Assembly: GCA_030825115.1 (NCBI GenBank)
Contig: JAPJQL010000056.1
Location: 1 to 14,601 of the forward strand
From: Lachnospiraceae bacterium
GTDB taxonomy: Bacteria; Bacillota; Clostridia; Lachnospirales; Lachnospiraceae
Reading direction: 5' to 3'
DNA length: 14,601 bases
Below the pieces are notes generated by a model, which searched no databases, was not told the origin of the DNA, and was given only the letters and a program-made list of their open reading frames with translations. The position numbers were made by a program, and so were the translations under genes. Of this stretch, positions 1-6,713 are shown one piece after another; within the stretch, counting starts at the first letter, position 1, and each line of letters begins with the position of its first letter.

Positions 1-90
1 ATGAAGAACAAATTCAGTTTTAATGACTTGATGCAGTTCGGATTATTTTTGATTGCACTACTGACATTCATTTATTTGATTAGTCATTAG
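1..90 (+). CDS. Small holin-like type I toxin (Fst/TxpA-like)
   Basis: This 29-residue ORF has a short polar N-terminus, one hydrophobic span (residues about 10-27, including the motif LMQFGLFLIALLTFIYLI) and a tiny polar tail. This is the pattern of the 'putative holin-like toxin' family (Pfam Hol_Tox), related to B. subtilis TxpA/BsrG and enterococcal Fst. In that family the peptide inserts into the membrane and is held in check by an antisense RNA that overlaps the 3' end of its message. Directly downstream lies a minus-strand terminator (101-138), as expected for the opposing RNA. The ORF starts at the first base of the window, so its ribosome-binding site and promoter cannot be seen; an in-frame extension upstream or a start at the internal ATG (31) is possible. 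The family assignment is by motif recognition, and toxicity is inferred. Confidence 0.72.
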   Translation: MKNKFSFNDLMQFGLFLIALLTFIYLISH

Positions 91-100
91 TTAAGCATAG

Positions 101-138
101 AAAAACCACCCCAAAACTTTGACCGGTTAGCAGGGTGG
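101..138 (-). terminator. Intrinsic terminator, minus strand, behind the toxin
   Basis: CCACCC (106-111) pairs with GGGTGG (133-138). On the minus strand the stem is followed by five U residues (the AAAAA at 101-105), giving a classic intrinsic terminator for an RNA running toward the toxin gene. On the plus strand the stem is followed by AATTTCTATT, so it may also weakly end the toxin message. The loop contains the palindrome ACCGGT. Confidence 0.65.
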
Positions 139-205
139 AATTTCTATTCATGTTATACAGGTCAACCACTTTGTGGGCATTAATTGATTAATCAACTTGA
201 AATGC
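101..205 (-). ncRNA. Probable antisense antitoxin RNA (5' end not located)
   Basis: TxpA/RatA-type loci carry a convergent RNA that starts downstream of the toxin and ends at a terminator near the toxin stop codon. Here the minus-strand terminator at 101-138 is clear and sits 11 bases past the toxin stop. The stretch behind it contains a CCAC-TTT-GTGG mini-hairpin (166-176) of the kind I associate with these loci. I could not find a convincing minus-strand promoter between 140 and 260, so the right boundary given here is arbitrary. The existence of the RNA is inferred from family architecture and the terminator only. Confidence 0.33.
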
Positions 206-221
206 TAATTTGGCATTTCAA
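184..221. repeat. Two adjacent palindromes at the 5' edge of the DUF4160 remnant
   Basis: TTGATTAATCAA (184-195) is a perfect 12-base palindrome. One base later TTGAAATGC (197-205) and GCATTTCAA (213-221) form a perfect 9-base inverted repeat around a 7-base loop, followed by an A/T-rich run. The second arm overlaps the first codons of the DUF4160 homology. It could be a weak plus-strand terminator for the toxin message, a protein-binding site, or the scar of a rearrangement that removed the DUF4160 start; the sequence does not decide between these. Confidence 0.5.
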
Positions 222-473
222 ATATCATTATTTTATGGAATTAGGGTAACAATGTATTAGGACGATCATAATCCACCTCATTTCCATGCAGAGTACAATG
301 GAAACAAGGCGATAGTGGAGATAGATGGGGTAAGGGCAATAAAAGGCGCTCTACCGTCAAAGCAATTAAAGCTAATCTTAGCATGGTGTGTTTTACATCA
401 GGATGAATTAATGCAGAATTGGGAATTATCGAAAGATGGAAAACCTTTAAACAGAATAAATCCTTTAGTGTAG
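210..473 (+). pseudogene. DUF4160 gene disrupted by an in-frame TAG
   Basis: Read in one frame from 210 to 473, this stretch gives the typical DUF4160 beginning (QISLFYGIRVTMY), a TAG stop at 258-260, then an uninterrupted 70-codon continuation starting DDHNPPHFHAEYNGNKAIVE and ending with TAG at 471-473. The family is normally about 80-90 residues, so only the start codon and one residue are damaged; TAG stands where relatives carry an aromatic residue, so a single TGG or TAT/TAC change would explain it. No ATG with a ribosome-binding site exists for the full frame (TTG at 210 is the best) and none is obvious after the stop. DUF4160 genes often sit directly before DUF2442 genes, as here (17 bases to the next start). 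The function of the family is not established. Confidence 0.8.
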
Positions 474-490
474 TTATGGGAGGTGGTTAT

Positions 491-766
491 ATGTTTCCTA
501 AAGTAGTACAGGTCATACCAATGAAAAATTATTCAGTGTATGTATATTTTGAAGATGGAAAGATAGTCTGCTATGATATGTCTTCCATGATTGAAAAAGA
601 AGTATTCCGTCCATTAAAAGACCTCGATGTTTTTATGGATACCTGCACAGTGATGAATGATACTCTTGCATGGGATATAGGCAGGAATCGGGATAACACG
701 ATGTGCTTGGATATTGACCCAGATACATTATATGCCTTACCGTTTGTGAAAGAAAAGATAGCTTAA
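491..766 (+). CDS. DUF2442 family protein
   Basis: This 91-residue protein begins MFPKVVQVIPMKNYSVYVYF and has the DUF2442 pattern: a short beta-rich N-terminal half in which a residue run of the type 'V..V....Y.V.V.F.DG....YD' is followed by 'F..L.D...F....V....L.W', and an acidic C-terminal segment (LDIDPDTLYALP). The start at 491 was chosen because GGGAGGTGG (479-487) precedes it at the right distance; a longer frame back to 419 would overlap the DUF4160 remnant and has no such site. The gene probably formed a two-gene unit with the upstream DUF4160, which is now broken, so it may be an orphan. The DUF4160/DUF2442 pair has been discussed as a possible toxin-antitoxin-like module, but I treat that as unproven. 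No membrane segment or signal peptide is present. Confidence 0.82.
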   Translation: MFPKVVQVIPMKNYSVYVYFEDGKIVCYDMSSMIEKEVFRPLKDLDVFMDTCTVMNDTLAWDIGRNRDNTMCLDIDPDTLYALPFVKEKIA

Positions 767-857
767 TATATGGTTGGAAGACAGTCACAAAAGAGCGCAC
801 CAAAAGAGAAGAAAAATATTTGCTGCAACTGTATGATTGCATAAAGGAGGATCGCAA

Positions 858-1412
858 ATGGAATGGTTGAAAAAGTTAAGCGAAGCCATAGACTATATAG
901 AAAACAATCTGGACCATGAAATATCGTATGACGAAGCAGCCCGGATTGCCTGCTGCTCGACTTTTTATTTTCAGCGTTTGTTCTCTTATGTATCGGGCAT
1001 TTCTTTGTCAGAGTATATCCGTCGCAGAAGAATGACACAGGCGGCATTTGACTTGCAGAGAACAGATGCAAAAGTGATTGATATTGCGTTGAAGTATGGA
1101 TATGCTTCCCCTGCTTCCTTTAACCGGGCGTTTCAGAATGTTCATAATATCACACCGACTGCCGCGCGCAATATGGGCAGTACCTTAAATGCTTATCCAG
1201 CAATCCGTTTTTCCGTTCAAGTCACAGGAGGAGATGCTATGGCGTTTTGGAAGTCAGTTTTAAGCAGTAATCTGTTTTCTGAAATTTGCAGTTTATCGAA
1301 CCAGGCTCCACAGGGAATCCTGGGGATAAGCGTGTATGAAAGATTTGATGATATATCGGGCCGAGGGAGACCCGCGAAGAAAAAAATTCATGACAGACAG
1401 CAGGCTGCATGA
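858..1412 (+). CDS. AraC-family regulator with truncated GyrI-like domain
   Basis: The 184-residue product opens with a complete AraC/XylS DNA-binding region (residues 1 to about 106): 'LSEAIDYIENNLDHEISYDE' helix, first helix-turn-helix around AARIACCSTFYFQRLFSYVSG, and second around DIALKYGYASPASFNRAFQN, closed by ITPTAAR. In intact relatives this is followed by a GyrI-like ligand-binding domain, for a total of about 280-300 residues. Here only YPAIRFSVQVTGGDAM (to residue 128) and then a segment AFWKSVLSSNLFSEICSLSN...GILGISVY remain. The second piece normally lies tens of residues further in, and the end (residues about 165-184, basic) resembles nothing in the family. This implies an internal deletion and loss of the tail. 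The start at 858 follows AAAGGAGG (843-850). The DNA-binding part could still work; ligand sensing probably does not. An intact form might have controlled drug-response genes, for example the neighbouring ABC-F, but this is inference. Confidence 0.8.
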   Translation: MEWLKKLSEAIDYIENNLDHEISYDEAARIACCSTFYFQRLFSYVSGISLSEYIRRRRMTQAAFDLQRTDAKVIDIALKYGYASPASFNRAFQNVHNITPTAARNMGSTLNAYPAIRFSVQVTGGDAMAFWKSVLSSNLFSEICSLSNQAPQGILGISVYERFDDISGRGRPAKKKIHDRQQAA

Positions 1413-1441
1413 TATCGTGCAGGGCAAATAGAAGATTGCAA

Positions 1442-1470
1442 TTGTAAGAGTGCAGATAATGTGATAAAAT
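1442..1470 (+). promoter_or_regulatory. SigA-type promoter for the ABC-F gene
   Basis: TTGTAA (1442-1447), a 17-base spacer and TAAAAT (1465-1470) form a good housekeeping promoter, strengthened by an extended -10 (TG at 1462-1463, one base before TAAAAT). Transcription would start near 1477, giving a leader of about 54 bases before the ABC-F start codon. It could also drive the downstream kinase, regulator and transport genes, since no terminator separates them. Confidence 0.6.
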
Positions 1471-1476
1471 CCGATA

Positions 1477-1521
1477 ATGAAGCAATGGCATGGAAGAAAA
1501 GAAAACCATATACACAGATAA
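1477..1521 (+). CDS. Candidate leader ORF overlapping the ABC-F ribosome-binding site
   Basis: A 14-codon ORF (MKQWHGRKENHIHR) begins at the predicted transcription start and ends with a TAA at 1519-1521 that overlaps the AAGGA of the ABC-F ribosome-binding site. It has no ribosome-binding site of its own and would have to be read as a leaderless message. A second overlapping ORF starts at ATG 1485 (19 codons, MAWKKRKPYTQIRNIYDKS) and stops at 1542-1544, inside the ABC-F gene. Several antibiotic-responsive ABC-F genes have short leader ORFs, which is why this is listed; chance occurrence is quite possible. Confidence 0.25.
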   Translation: MKQWHGRKENHIHR

Positions 1522-1530
1522 GGAACATAT

Positions 1531-3270
1531 ATGATAAAAGTTGAGAATTTGACCTACGGGTTTCCACAGAAAGAATTATACGACAAGATTTCATTTACCC
1601 TGGAAGACGGACAGCACTGTGCATTGATTGGGACGAACGGCACGGGAAAGAGCACATTGGCTGATATCCTGATGAATCCGGACGACTACCTGTTTGACGG
1701 AAAGGTAGAGACAGCCCCGGATTGCAGGACCCGGTATGTCAGCCAGCTTCTCCCCTCTTGTGAGGAGGGAGAATGGACGGTATTCGAATACATCAGCCGT
1801 CAGTTTGCCGATCTTCAAAAAGAGATTGACGATGTCTGTGCCCAGATGGAGACGGCCGAGGAGCTGGAGGAATTGCTGGAGCGCTATCAGAAACTCTGGG
1901 ATGCTTTTTGCGCCATCGACGGAGAGAACTATGAGACGAATATCCGAAAGCAGTTGAAGCTTGCGGGGCTTGGGCAGGCGGAGAATCAGAAGCTTGCAGA
2001 CTTGAGCGGCGGCGAATGGAAGCTGGTTCAGGTCATCCGGGAGATGATAACAGTTCCGGATCTGCTGATCATGGACGAGCCGGACGGTTTTTTGGATTTT
2101 GAGCATCTGAATGCACTAAAAGATTTGATCAATTCCCATAAGGGCACTATGCTGGTGATCACCCACAACCGGTATCTGCTGAACCATTGTTTCAATAAGA
2201 TCCTGCATCTGGAAAATACGGAGCTCCAGGAGTTTGACGGCAGATATATCGACTATAATTTTGCCCTGCTGCAGACGAAGATCGATCTGATGGAAGCGGC
2301 GGCTGCCGACACAGAAGAGATTGAGAGAAATAAAAAAATCATCGAAAAGCTGAGGCGGGAGGCGACTATTTTTACCAGCGCATCCAGAGGGCGGTCCCTC
2401 CATGCAAGGGTTTCTCTGGTAGAACGGCTGGAAGCGCGCCAGACCAAGATGCCTTTTGTGGACATCAAACAGCCGGAGATCCATTTGGTTACCGCAAAGG
2501 AACTGGAAGATATTACGATATTAAAGGCGGAGGATTACACGGTCTGTTTTGAGGAAATGCTCCTGGAGCGGGTAAATTTTGAACTTGGATCCAAAGATAA
2601 GGTGGCGGTCGTCGGACCAAACGGAGCGGGAAAGACAACGCTTTTGCGCGATATTTTTGGGAGAAAAAGTGATTCCATCCAAATCGAGGAAGCGGTGCAG
2701 ATGGCATTTCTTTCACAGTTTCAGGGGGAGACGCTTAAAGAAGAACAGACGATCCGGGAGATGTTTTTGGACATGGGATTTCGGAATGGGGAGGAGATTT
2801 GTGCCTGCCTGAAAAGATATGGGTTTGAGGAGGAGCAGCTGGACGGAACGATCGGTCTTTTGTCGGGGGGAGAGAAAAACCTGCTCCAGCTTGCCAAAAT
2901 CTCGCTTGACGACGCGAACCTGTTGCTTTTGGATGAGCCGACGAGCCATCTCGACACCGGTTCGCAGGCGGCGCTGGAACAGGCCATCCGGGATTATAAC
3001 GGGGCGATCCTGATGGTATCCCATGATTTTTATACGATAGCCAACAGTATGGATTATGTGCTGTTTATAGAAGATAAGACCATACGGAAGATGAGTATCA
3101 GAAAGTTCCGCAAGATGATATATGCCAATCATTTTGACAAGGAATATCTGGAGACGGAGCAGAAGAAAAAAGAGATAGAAATGCAGATATCGAAGGCGCT
3201 GAAAGCGGGGGCGTTTGAGCTGGCCGACGAGCTGATGGGACCTCTGGAGGAGATCAATAAGCGGCTGTGA
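1531..3270 (+). CDS. ABC-F family ATPase (ribosome-associated, non-transport)
   Basis: The 579-residue protein has two ATP-binding cassettes in one chain and no membrane segments, the ABC-F arrangement. These proteins bind the ribosomal E site and act as translation factors or antibiotic-resistance ribosome-protection proteins. Cassette 1 has Walker A GTNGTGKST (34-42), signature LSGGEWK (158-164) and Walker B LLIMDEP (D182, E183). Cassette 2 has Walker A GPNGAGKTT (362-370), signature LSGGEKN (444-450) and Walker B LLLLDEP (D468, E469). The linker (about 240-325) is charged and helical, and a lysine/glutamate-rich helical tail follows cassette 2 (about 525-579). Odd point: the sequence after the first Walker B is DGFLD rather than the usual TNHLD, while the second has TSHLD. 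Start: AAGGA at 1520-1524 before ATG. It is followed after 30 bases by a sensor kinase with no terminator between. Whether it gives drug resistance or has a housekeeping role cannot be told; I do not recognise it as Vga, Lsa, Msr or Optr. Confidence 0.9.
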   Translation: MIKVENLTYGFPQKELYDKISFTLEDGQHCALIGTNGTGKSTLADILMNPDDYLFDGKVETAPDCRTRYVSQLLPSCEEGEWTVFEYISRQFADLQKEIDDVCAQMETAEELEELLERYQKLWDAFCAIDGENYETNIRKQLKLAGLGQAENQKLADLSGGEWKLVQVIREMITVPDLLIMDEPDGFLDFEHLNALKDLINSHKGTMLVITHNRYLLNHCFNKILHLENTELQEFDGRYIDYNFALLQTKIDLMEAAAADTEEIERNKKIIEKLRREATIFTSASRGRSLHARVSLVERLEARQTKMPFVDIKQPEIHLVTAKELEDITILKAEDYTVCFEEMLLERVNFELGSKDKVAVVGPNGAGKTTLLRDIFGRKSDSIQIEEAVQMAFLSQFQGETLKEEQTIREMFLDMGFRNGEEICACLKRYGFEEEQLDGTIGLLSGGEKNLLQLAKISLDDANLLLLDEPTSHLDTGSQAALEQAIRDYNGAILMVSHDFYTIANSMDYVLFIEDKTIRKMSIRKFRKMIYANHFDKEYLETEQKKKEIEMQISKALKAGAFELADELMGPLEEINKRL

Positions 3271-3300
3271 TGCAGGGCAGACTGCATGGGGGAAGATGGG

Positions 3301-5106
3301 ATGAAGCAGAAAAAGAAAGAGAGTTTAAAAACTTCATATTACCGCAGCTTTCTTCTTCTGATCGTGGTTCCGATCCTGGTGATCACCATGTCATCGATTG
3401 GAATCATCCGGAAGATGATGAGAGATGCGGCGATCCAGAATATCAGGAGAGCCCAGGACAATATCGTATCCATACTGAATACCGAAGTGAAGGATGTGTC
3501 ATTGCGGCTCTCCCACTTTGTCTATGTAAACGACAATGAGATCATGAAGCTTGCGGCCAGGACGGACACGGAAAATGTATCGGAGCGGTATCACTATACC
3601 AGGCTTCTCACGGAATCCTTCAACTATGCCATGGTTCCGGTACAGGACATCCTGTCCGCCATCTTTTTTATGAAAGACGGGCAGGTTACCTATATGAAGG
3701 ATGATACGGCGCTGACGATGGAAGCAATCAAGGGGGCAAACTGGTATCAGGAAGCGCTGCTTGACAAAAATATGGTAAAGATTGGCTTTTACAACACCAA
3801 CGTGACGACCTCCAGGCACAATGCCAATTCCTTGACGATCGTAGCGGCGTTATCCCCGGGAATTGATGTGGACCGGGATGGGAATGTGGAGATGACTGCG
3901 CTGTTCATGATGTCCCAGGCGGGAAATGTGATCAAGGATTACAACCGGGAAAAGCTGCTGGGGAGCACCGTAATCCTGGGGAAAAACGGGGAGGTGTTGT
4001 TTGACGCGTCAGGTACGGCAAAGCTGCTTCCGACAGTCCGGCCGGGAGAAGAGGGCGGGGCCTGGTGGCATCAGACCGTATCCCGGAGCCGTATCCACGG
4101 GACCAGTTATGTGTACGTATCGTCGAGAGAGCCAGAGACGGGCTGCCGGGTGGTCAGCGTCGTTGAGGCGGGGGCGCTCACCCGGGATTTTAACCGGGCG
4201 GCGATGGCTGTGATCGGGGTCACCCTGGTGCTCTTTGTGCTGTTCTACCGGTTCTCCAGCTATTTCCTGCGGAACATTGTAGTCCCGGTCCACAATGTGG
4301 TGGAAGGAATGGAGCAGGTGGAGGAGGGGAATCTGGAAGTGCACATAGAACCTTCGGGACAGGCAGAGATCCGGACGATGGTCCATTCGTTCAACAGCAT
4401 GGTGCGCCGTCTGGGGCATCTGATCGAGGAGAACAAAGCGCAGCAGGAGAAAAAGCATGAGGCAGAAATCCGGGCGCTGCAGTCCCAGATCAATCCCCAC
4501 TTCCTGGTCAATTCCCTGAACTCCATCCGGTTTATGGCACAGGTGGCAAAATTTGAGGGAATCCGGCGGATGGCGGAGGCCCTGATCAAAATTTTATCAA
4601 CCTCATTCCGAAGCAATGCAGGATTTTATACGCTGCGGGAAGAACTGGAGGTGCTGGACAGCTTTGTGTATCTGATGAGAATCCGGTATTCAGACGGATT
4701 TGAGGTGGTGTATCACGTGGATGATTCCTGCCTCGGATACCGGGTGCCAAGGCTGATTCTCCAGCCGATCGTAGAAAACTCCATCGTTCACGGGTTTAGC
4801 GAACTGGTGGATGAGATTGGGCGGATCGACCTGACGATCGCCCGGGATGGCGGGCGTGTCTGCATTGTCATACAGGACAATGGAAAGGGGATGCCGCCAA
4901 AGGAGATTGAACAGCTGATGTCCGGCGTGGGAGTGGAGAAAGAGGACCATACCAGCATCGGAGTCGTCAATGTCTTAAACAGGCTGAAGCTGAATTACGG
5001 AGAGCAGTGTGAACTGACAATCGAGAGCGAACCGGGAACGTTTACAAGGACGTGCATCTGTATTCCGGTATCTGGCTGCGAGCCGAGGGAGGAGGACCAG
5101 GAATGA
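3301..5106 (+). CDS. Sensor histidine kinase, YesM/LytS-like (HisKA_5 type)
   Basis: A 601-residue membrane kinase. A basic N-terminus leads into transmembrane helix 1 (about 16-36), then an extracellular region of about 260 residues of the dCache-like kind found in sugar-sensing YesM kinases, transmembrane helix 2 (about 300-322), a HAMP linker (about 325-378, with NIVVPVHNVVEGMEQ), a coiled-coil connector, and the phospho-acceptor motif QSQINPHFLVNSLNSI with H400. The ATPase domain shows the N box PIVENSIVHG (N493), DNGKGMP and SIGVVNVLNRL. Family members usually have HFLYNTLNSI; here V and S replace Y and T, which is mild. I chose ATG 3301 because GGGGGA (3288-3293) lies 7 bases upstream; ATG 3286 has no good site. 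Its end overlaps the response-regulator start (ATGA), so the two are translationally coupled. It probably senses an external galactoside directly or through the nearby binding protein; the ligand is inferred from the neighbours. Confidence 0.93.
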   Translation: MKQKKKESLKTSYYRSFLLLIVVPILVITMSSIGIIRKMMRDAAIQNIRRAQDNIVSILNTEVKDVSLRLSHFVYVNDNEIMKLAARTDTENVSERYHYTRLLTESFNYAMVPVQDILSAIFFMKDGQVTYMKDDTALTMEAIKGANWYQEALLDKNMVKIGFYNTNVTTSRHNANSLTIVAALSPGIDVDRDGNVEMTALFMMSQAGNVIKDYNREKLLGSTVILGKNGEVLFDASGTAKLLPTVRPGEEGGAWWHQTVSRSRIHGTSYVYVSSREPETGCRVVSVVEAGALTRDFNRAAMAVIGVTLVLFVLFYRFSSYFLRNIVVPVHNVVEGMEQVEEGNLEVHIEPSGQAEIRTMVHSFNSMVRRLGHLIEENKAQQEKKHEAEIRALQSQINPHFLVNSLNSIRFMAQVAKFEGIRRMAEALIKILSTSFRSNAGFYTLREELEVLDSFVYLMRIRYSDGFEVVYHVDDSCLGYRVPRLILQPIVENSIVHGFSELVDEIGRIDLTIARDGGRVCIVIQDNGKGMPPKEIEQLMSGVGVEKEDHTSIGVVNVLNRLKLNYGEQCELTIESEPGTFTRTCICIPVSGCEPREEDQE

Positions 5107-6644
5107 AAAAAGTGCTGTTGGTAGATGATGATACCATCGTGAGGATTACGCTCCGCTCCCTGATCGACTGGGGGAAATATGGGTATGAGATCGTGGCGGA
5201 CGCCAGCAACGGAGAACAGGCGCTGCGATATTTGAAGGAACATCCGGTGGAGCTTTTGATCACGGACATGAAAATGCCGATCATGGACGGTCTTCAGCTT
5301 TTGAATGAGTTAAACGGCGCGGGCCGTTTGCCCTGTACGGTGGTCCTGAGCAGTTATGATGATTTTAAGATGGTCCGGGAGTCTTTCCGAATGGGAGCCT
5401 GCGATTATCTCCTGAAGTCGGATATCAACGAAGAGGTCCTGTCCGGCCTTCTTGCCAGGTTGAACCAGGAATATCTCTCGGAGGAGGTGGAGGAGGTCCG
5501 GGGACCGGAGCGGGAAAAAGTGCTTGTCGATATGGCGACCGGAAGGATGCCTCTGGACGATGGCTTTTTTGAAACGGATTATTATCTGGTCCAGTTTGAG
5601 ATCGACGGGTTCAGCCAGCATGTGACCCGGTTTGGCACGGATTTGGCAGGAGAACTGACGGAACCGTTTTTGGAGTTTGCGAGACAGATCCCGCGGGTGG
5701 CGGCAAGATGTGTGCTGGGCAGCATCTCGCCGTCCCGCTATCTGATGCTGTATCAGGTGACCGATGCGGCGCAGAGCAGGGACAACGTCTTATCTACCTG
5801 CAGGCAGTTAAAAAGCGTATGGAATAATTTCATGAACCTTCCTGTCTCGGCGGGGGTCAGCCATATGGGGCATTCTGCGGCAGAATTTATGGACTGCTTT
5901 GAAGAGGCTGGCTGGCAGCTGGAGCTTCATTATCTGAAGGGGGAGGGGAGCGTCTGCTGGCCGTGGGAGACGGGGCGTCTAAAAAGAGAGCAGGTCCTTC
6001 GCGCCGGGGCGGATTATGAAGCGCTGGTACAGGGGGTGCAGGCGACCGATGAGCTGAAGGTCGAGGAGGAAAAACGGGCGTTATTCCACCGGATCCAGGC
6101 GATGGATCTGGAAGGGGCGAGAAGGGAATGCCTGTCTGTCATCCTGCTGGTGATCCGGGCTCTGAGGGATGTGCAGCAGAATGTGTGGGCAGCGGTACAG
6201 GAAGACGTGGATTATTATCAGAAGCTGGACCGCCTGCTGGACAGCCGCAGCCTGGAGATCTGGATGAACAATTATCTCCGGTGGATCATGGATTACCTGT
6301 CCCATGCCTCCGTAAGCAGGCAGGTGGATACGATGATCCGCGCGAAACGGTTCATTTTGGACAACTATTCCAACCCGGAGCTGACGTTAGGAAGCGTGGC
6401 AGGATATGTGGGCCTGAATGAAAAGTATTTCAGCACCCGTTTTACAAAGGAGGCGGGGACTACGTTTTCCAATTATCTGACGGAGATCCGCATCCGCAAG
6501 GCGAAAGAGCTGATGGATAAGACAGATCTGAAGATGTATGAAATCAGCCAGCAGGTGGGATATAACAACGTGGAACACTTTACACGGGTATTTAAAAAGG
6601 TTTGCCAGATCAGTCCAAGTGCCTACAAAAAGTCAGATTCCTGA
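5103..6644 (+). CDS. Response regulator with AraC-type DNA-binding domain (YesN-like)
   Basis: The 513-residue protein begins with a receiver domain (about 1-120): acidic pocket D8-D10, phosphorylated aspartate D55 in LLITDMKMP, S83/S84 and K105 in YLLKSD. A middle region of about 285 residues has no motif I can name, as usual for long YesN regulators. The C-terminal AraC helix-turn-helix pair is at about 408-513 (LTLGSVAGYVGLNEKYFSTR, then YEISQQVGYNNVEHFTRVFK). The start at 5103 overlaps the kinase stop (ATGA) and follows GGAGG at 5091-5095; a longer frame to 5052 lies inside the kinase gene. It should receive phosphate from the upstream kinase and activate the binding-protein, permease and beta-galactosidase genes that follow after a 98-base gap. 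That target set is inferred from position. Confidence 0.93.
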   Translation: MKKVLLVDDDTIVRITLRSLIDWGKYGYEIVADASNGEQALRYLKEHPVELLITDMKMPIMDGLQLLNELNGAGRLPCTVVLSSYDDFKMVRESFRMGACDYLLKSDINEEVLSGLLARLNQEYLSEEVEEVRGPEREKVLVDMATGRMPLDDGFFETDYYLVQFEIDGFSQHVTRFGTDLAGELTEPFLEFARQIPRVAARCVLGSISPSRYLMLYQVTDAAQSRDNVLSTCRQLKSVWNNFMNLPVSAGVSHMGHSAAEFMDCFEEAGWQLELHYLKGEGSVCWPWETGRLKREQVLRAGADYEALVQGVQATDELKVEEEKRALFHRIQAMDLEGARRECLSVILLVIRALRDVQQNVWAAVQEDVDYYQKLDRLLDSRSLEIWMNNYLRWIMDYLSHASVSRQVDTMIRAKRFILDNYSNPELTLGSVAGYVGLNEKYFSTRFTKEAGTTFSNYLTEIRIRKAKELMDKTDLKMYEISQQVGYNNVEHFTRVFKKVCQISPSAYKKSDS

Positions 6645-6704
6645 TAAATCTAACCATATATCAAGAAATCCAACCTTTGTTCATGGAAGTTGCCTTCTGG
6701 TTTG

Positions 6705-6713
6705 TGTTATGCT
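6705..6713 (+). promoter_or_regulatory. Weak candidate extended -10 before the binding-protein gene
   Basis: The 98-base gap between regulator and binding-protein genes has no terminator. TG-T-TATGCT (6705-6713) resembles an extended -10, but there is no recognisable -35 box 15-19 bases upstream. A promoter lacking a -35 box would fit a gene that needs an AraC-type activator. I saw no CcpA-type cre site and no clear repeated regulator site in this gap. Confidence 0.25.

Noticed and set aside
419..490. Longer N-terminus for the DUF2442 protein from ATG 419
   Set aside because: The added residues fall inside the DUF4160 remnant in another frame, and the good ribosome-binding site sits just before ATG 491.
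1591..2106. Minus-strand open frame of 171 codons opposite the ABC-F gene
   Set aside because: It covers the first ATPase cassette in reverse, without its own start signals or any family motif.
4009..4500. Minus-strand open frame of 163 codons opposite the kinase gene
   Set aside because: It lies wholly inside the HAMP and transmembrane part of a convincing histidine kinase gene and has composition typical of an antisense shadow.
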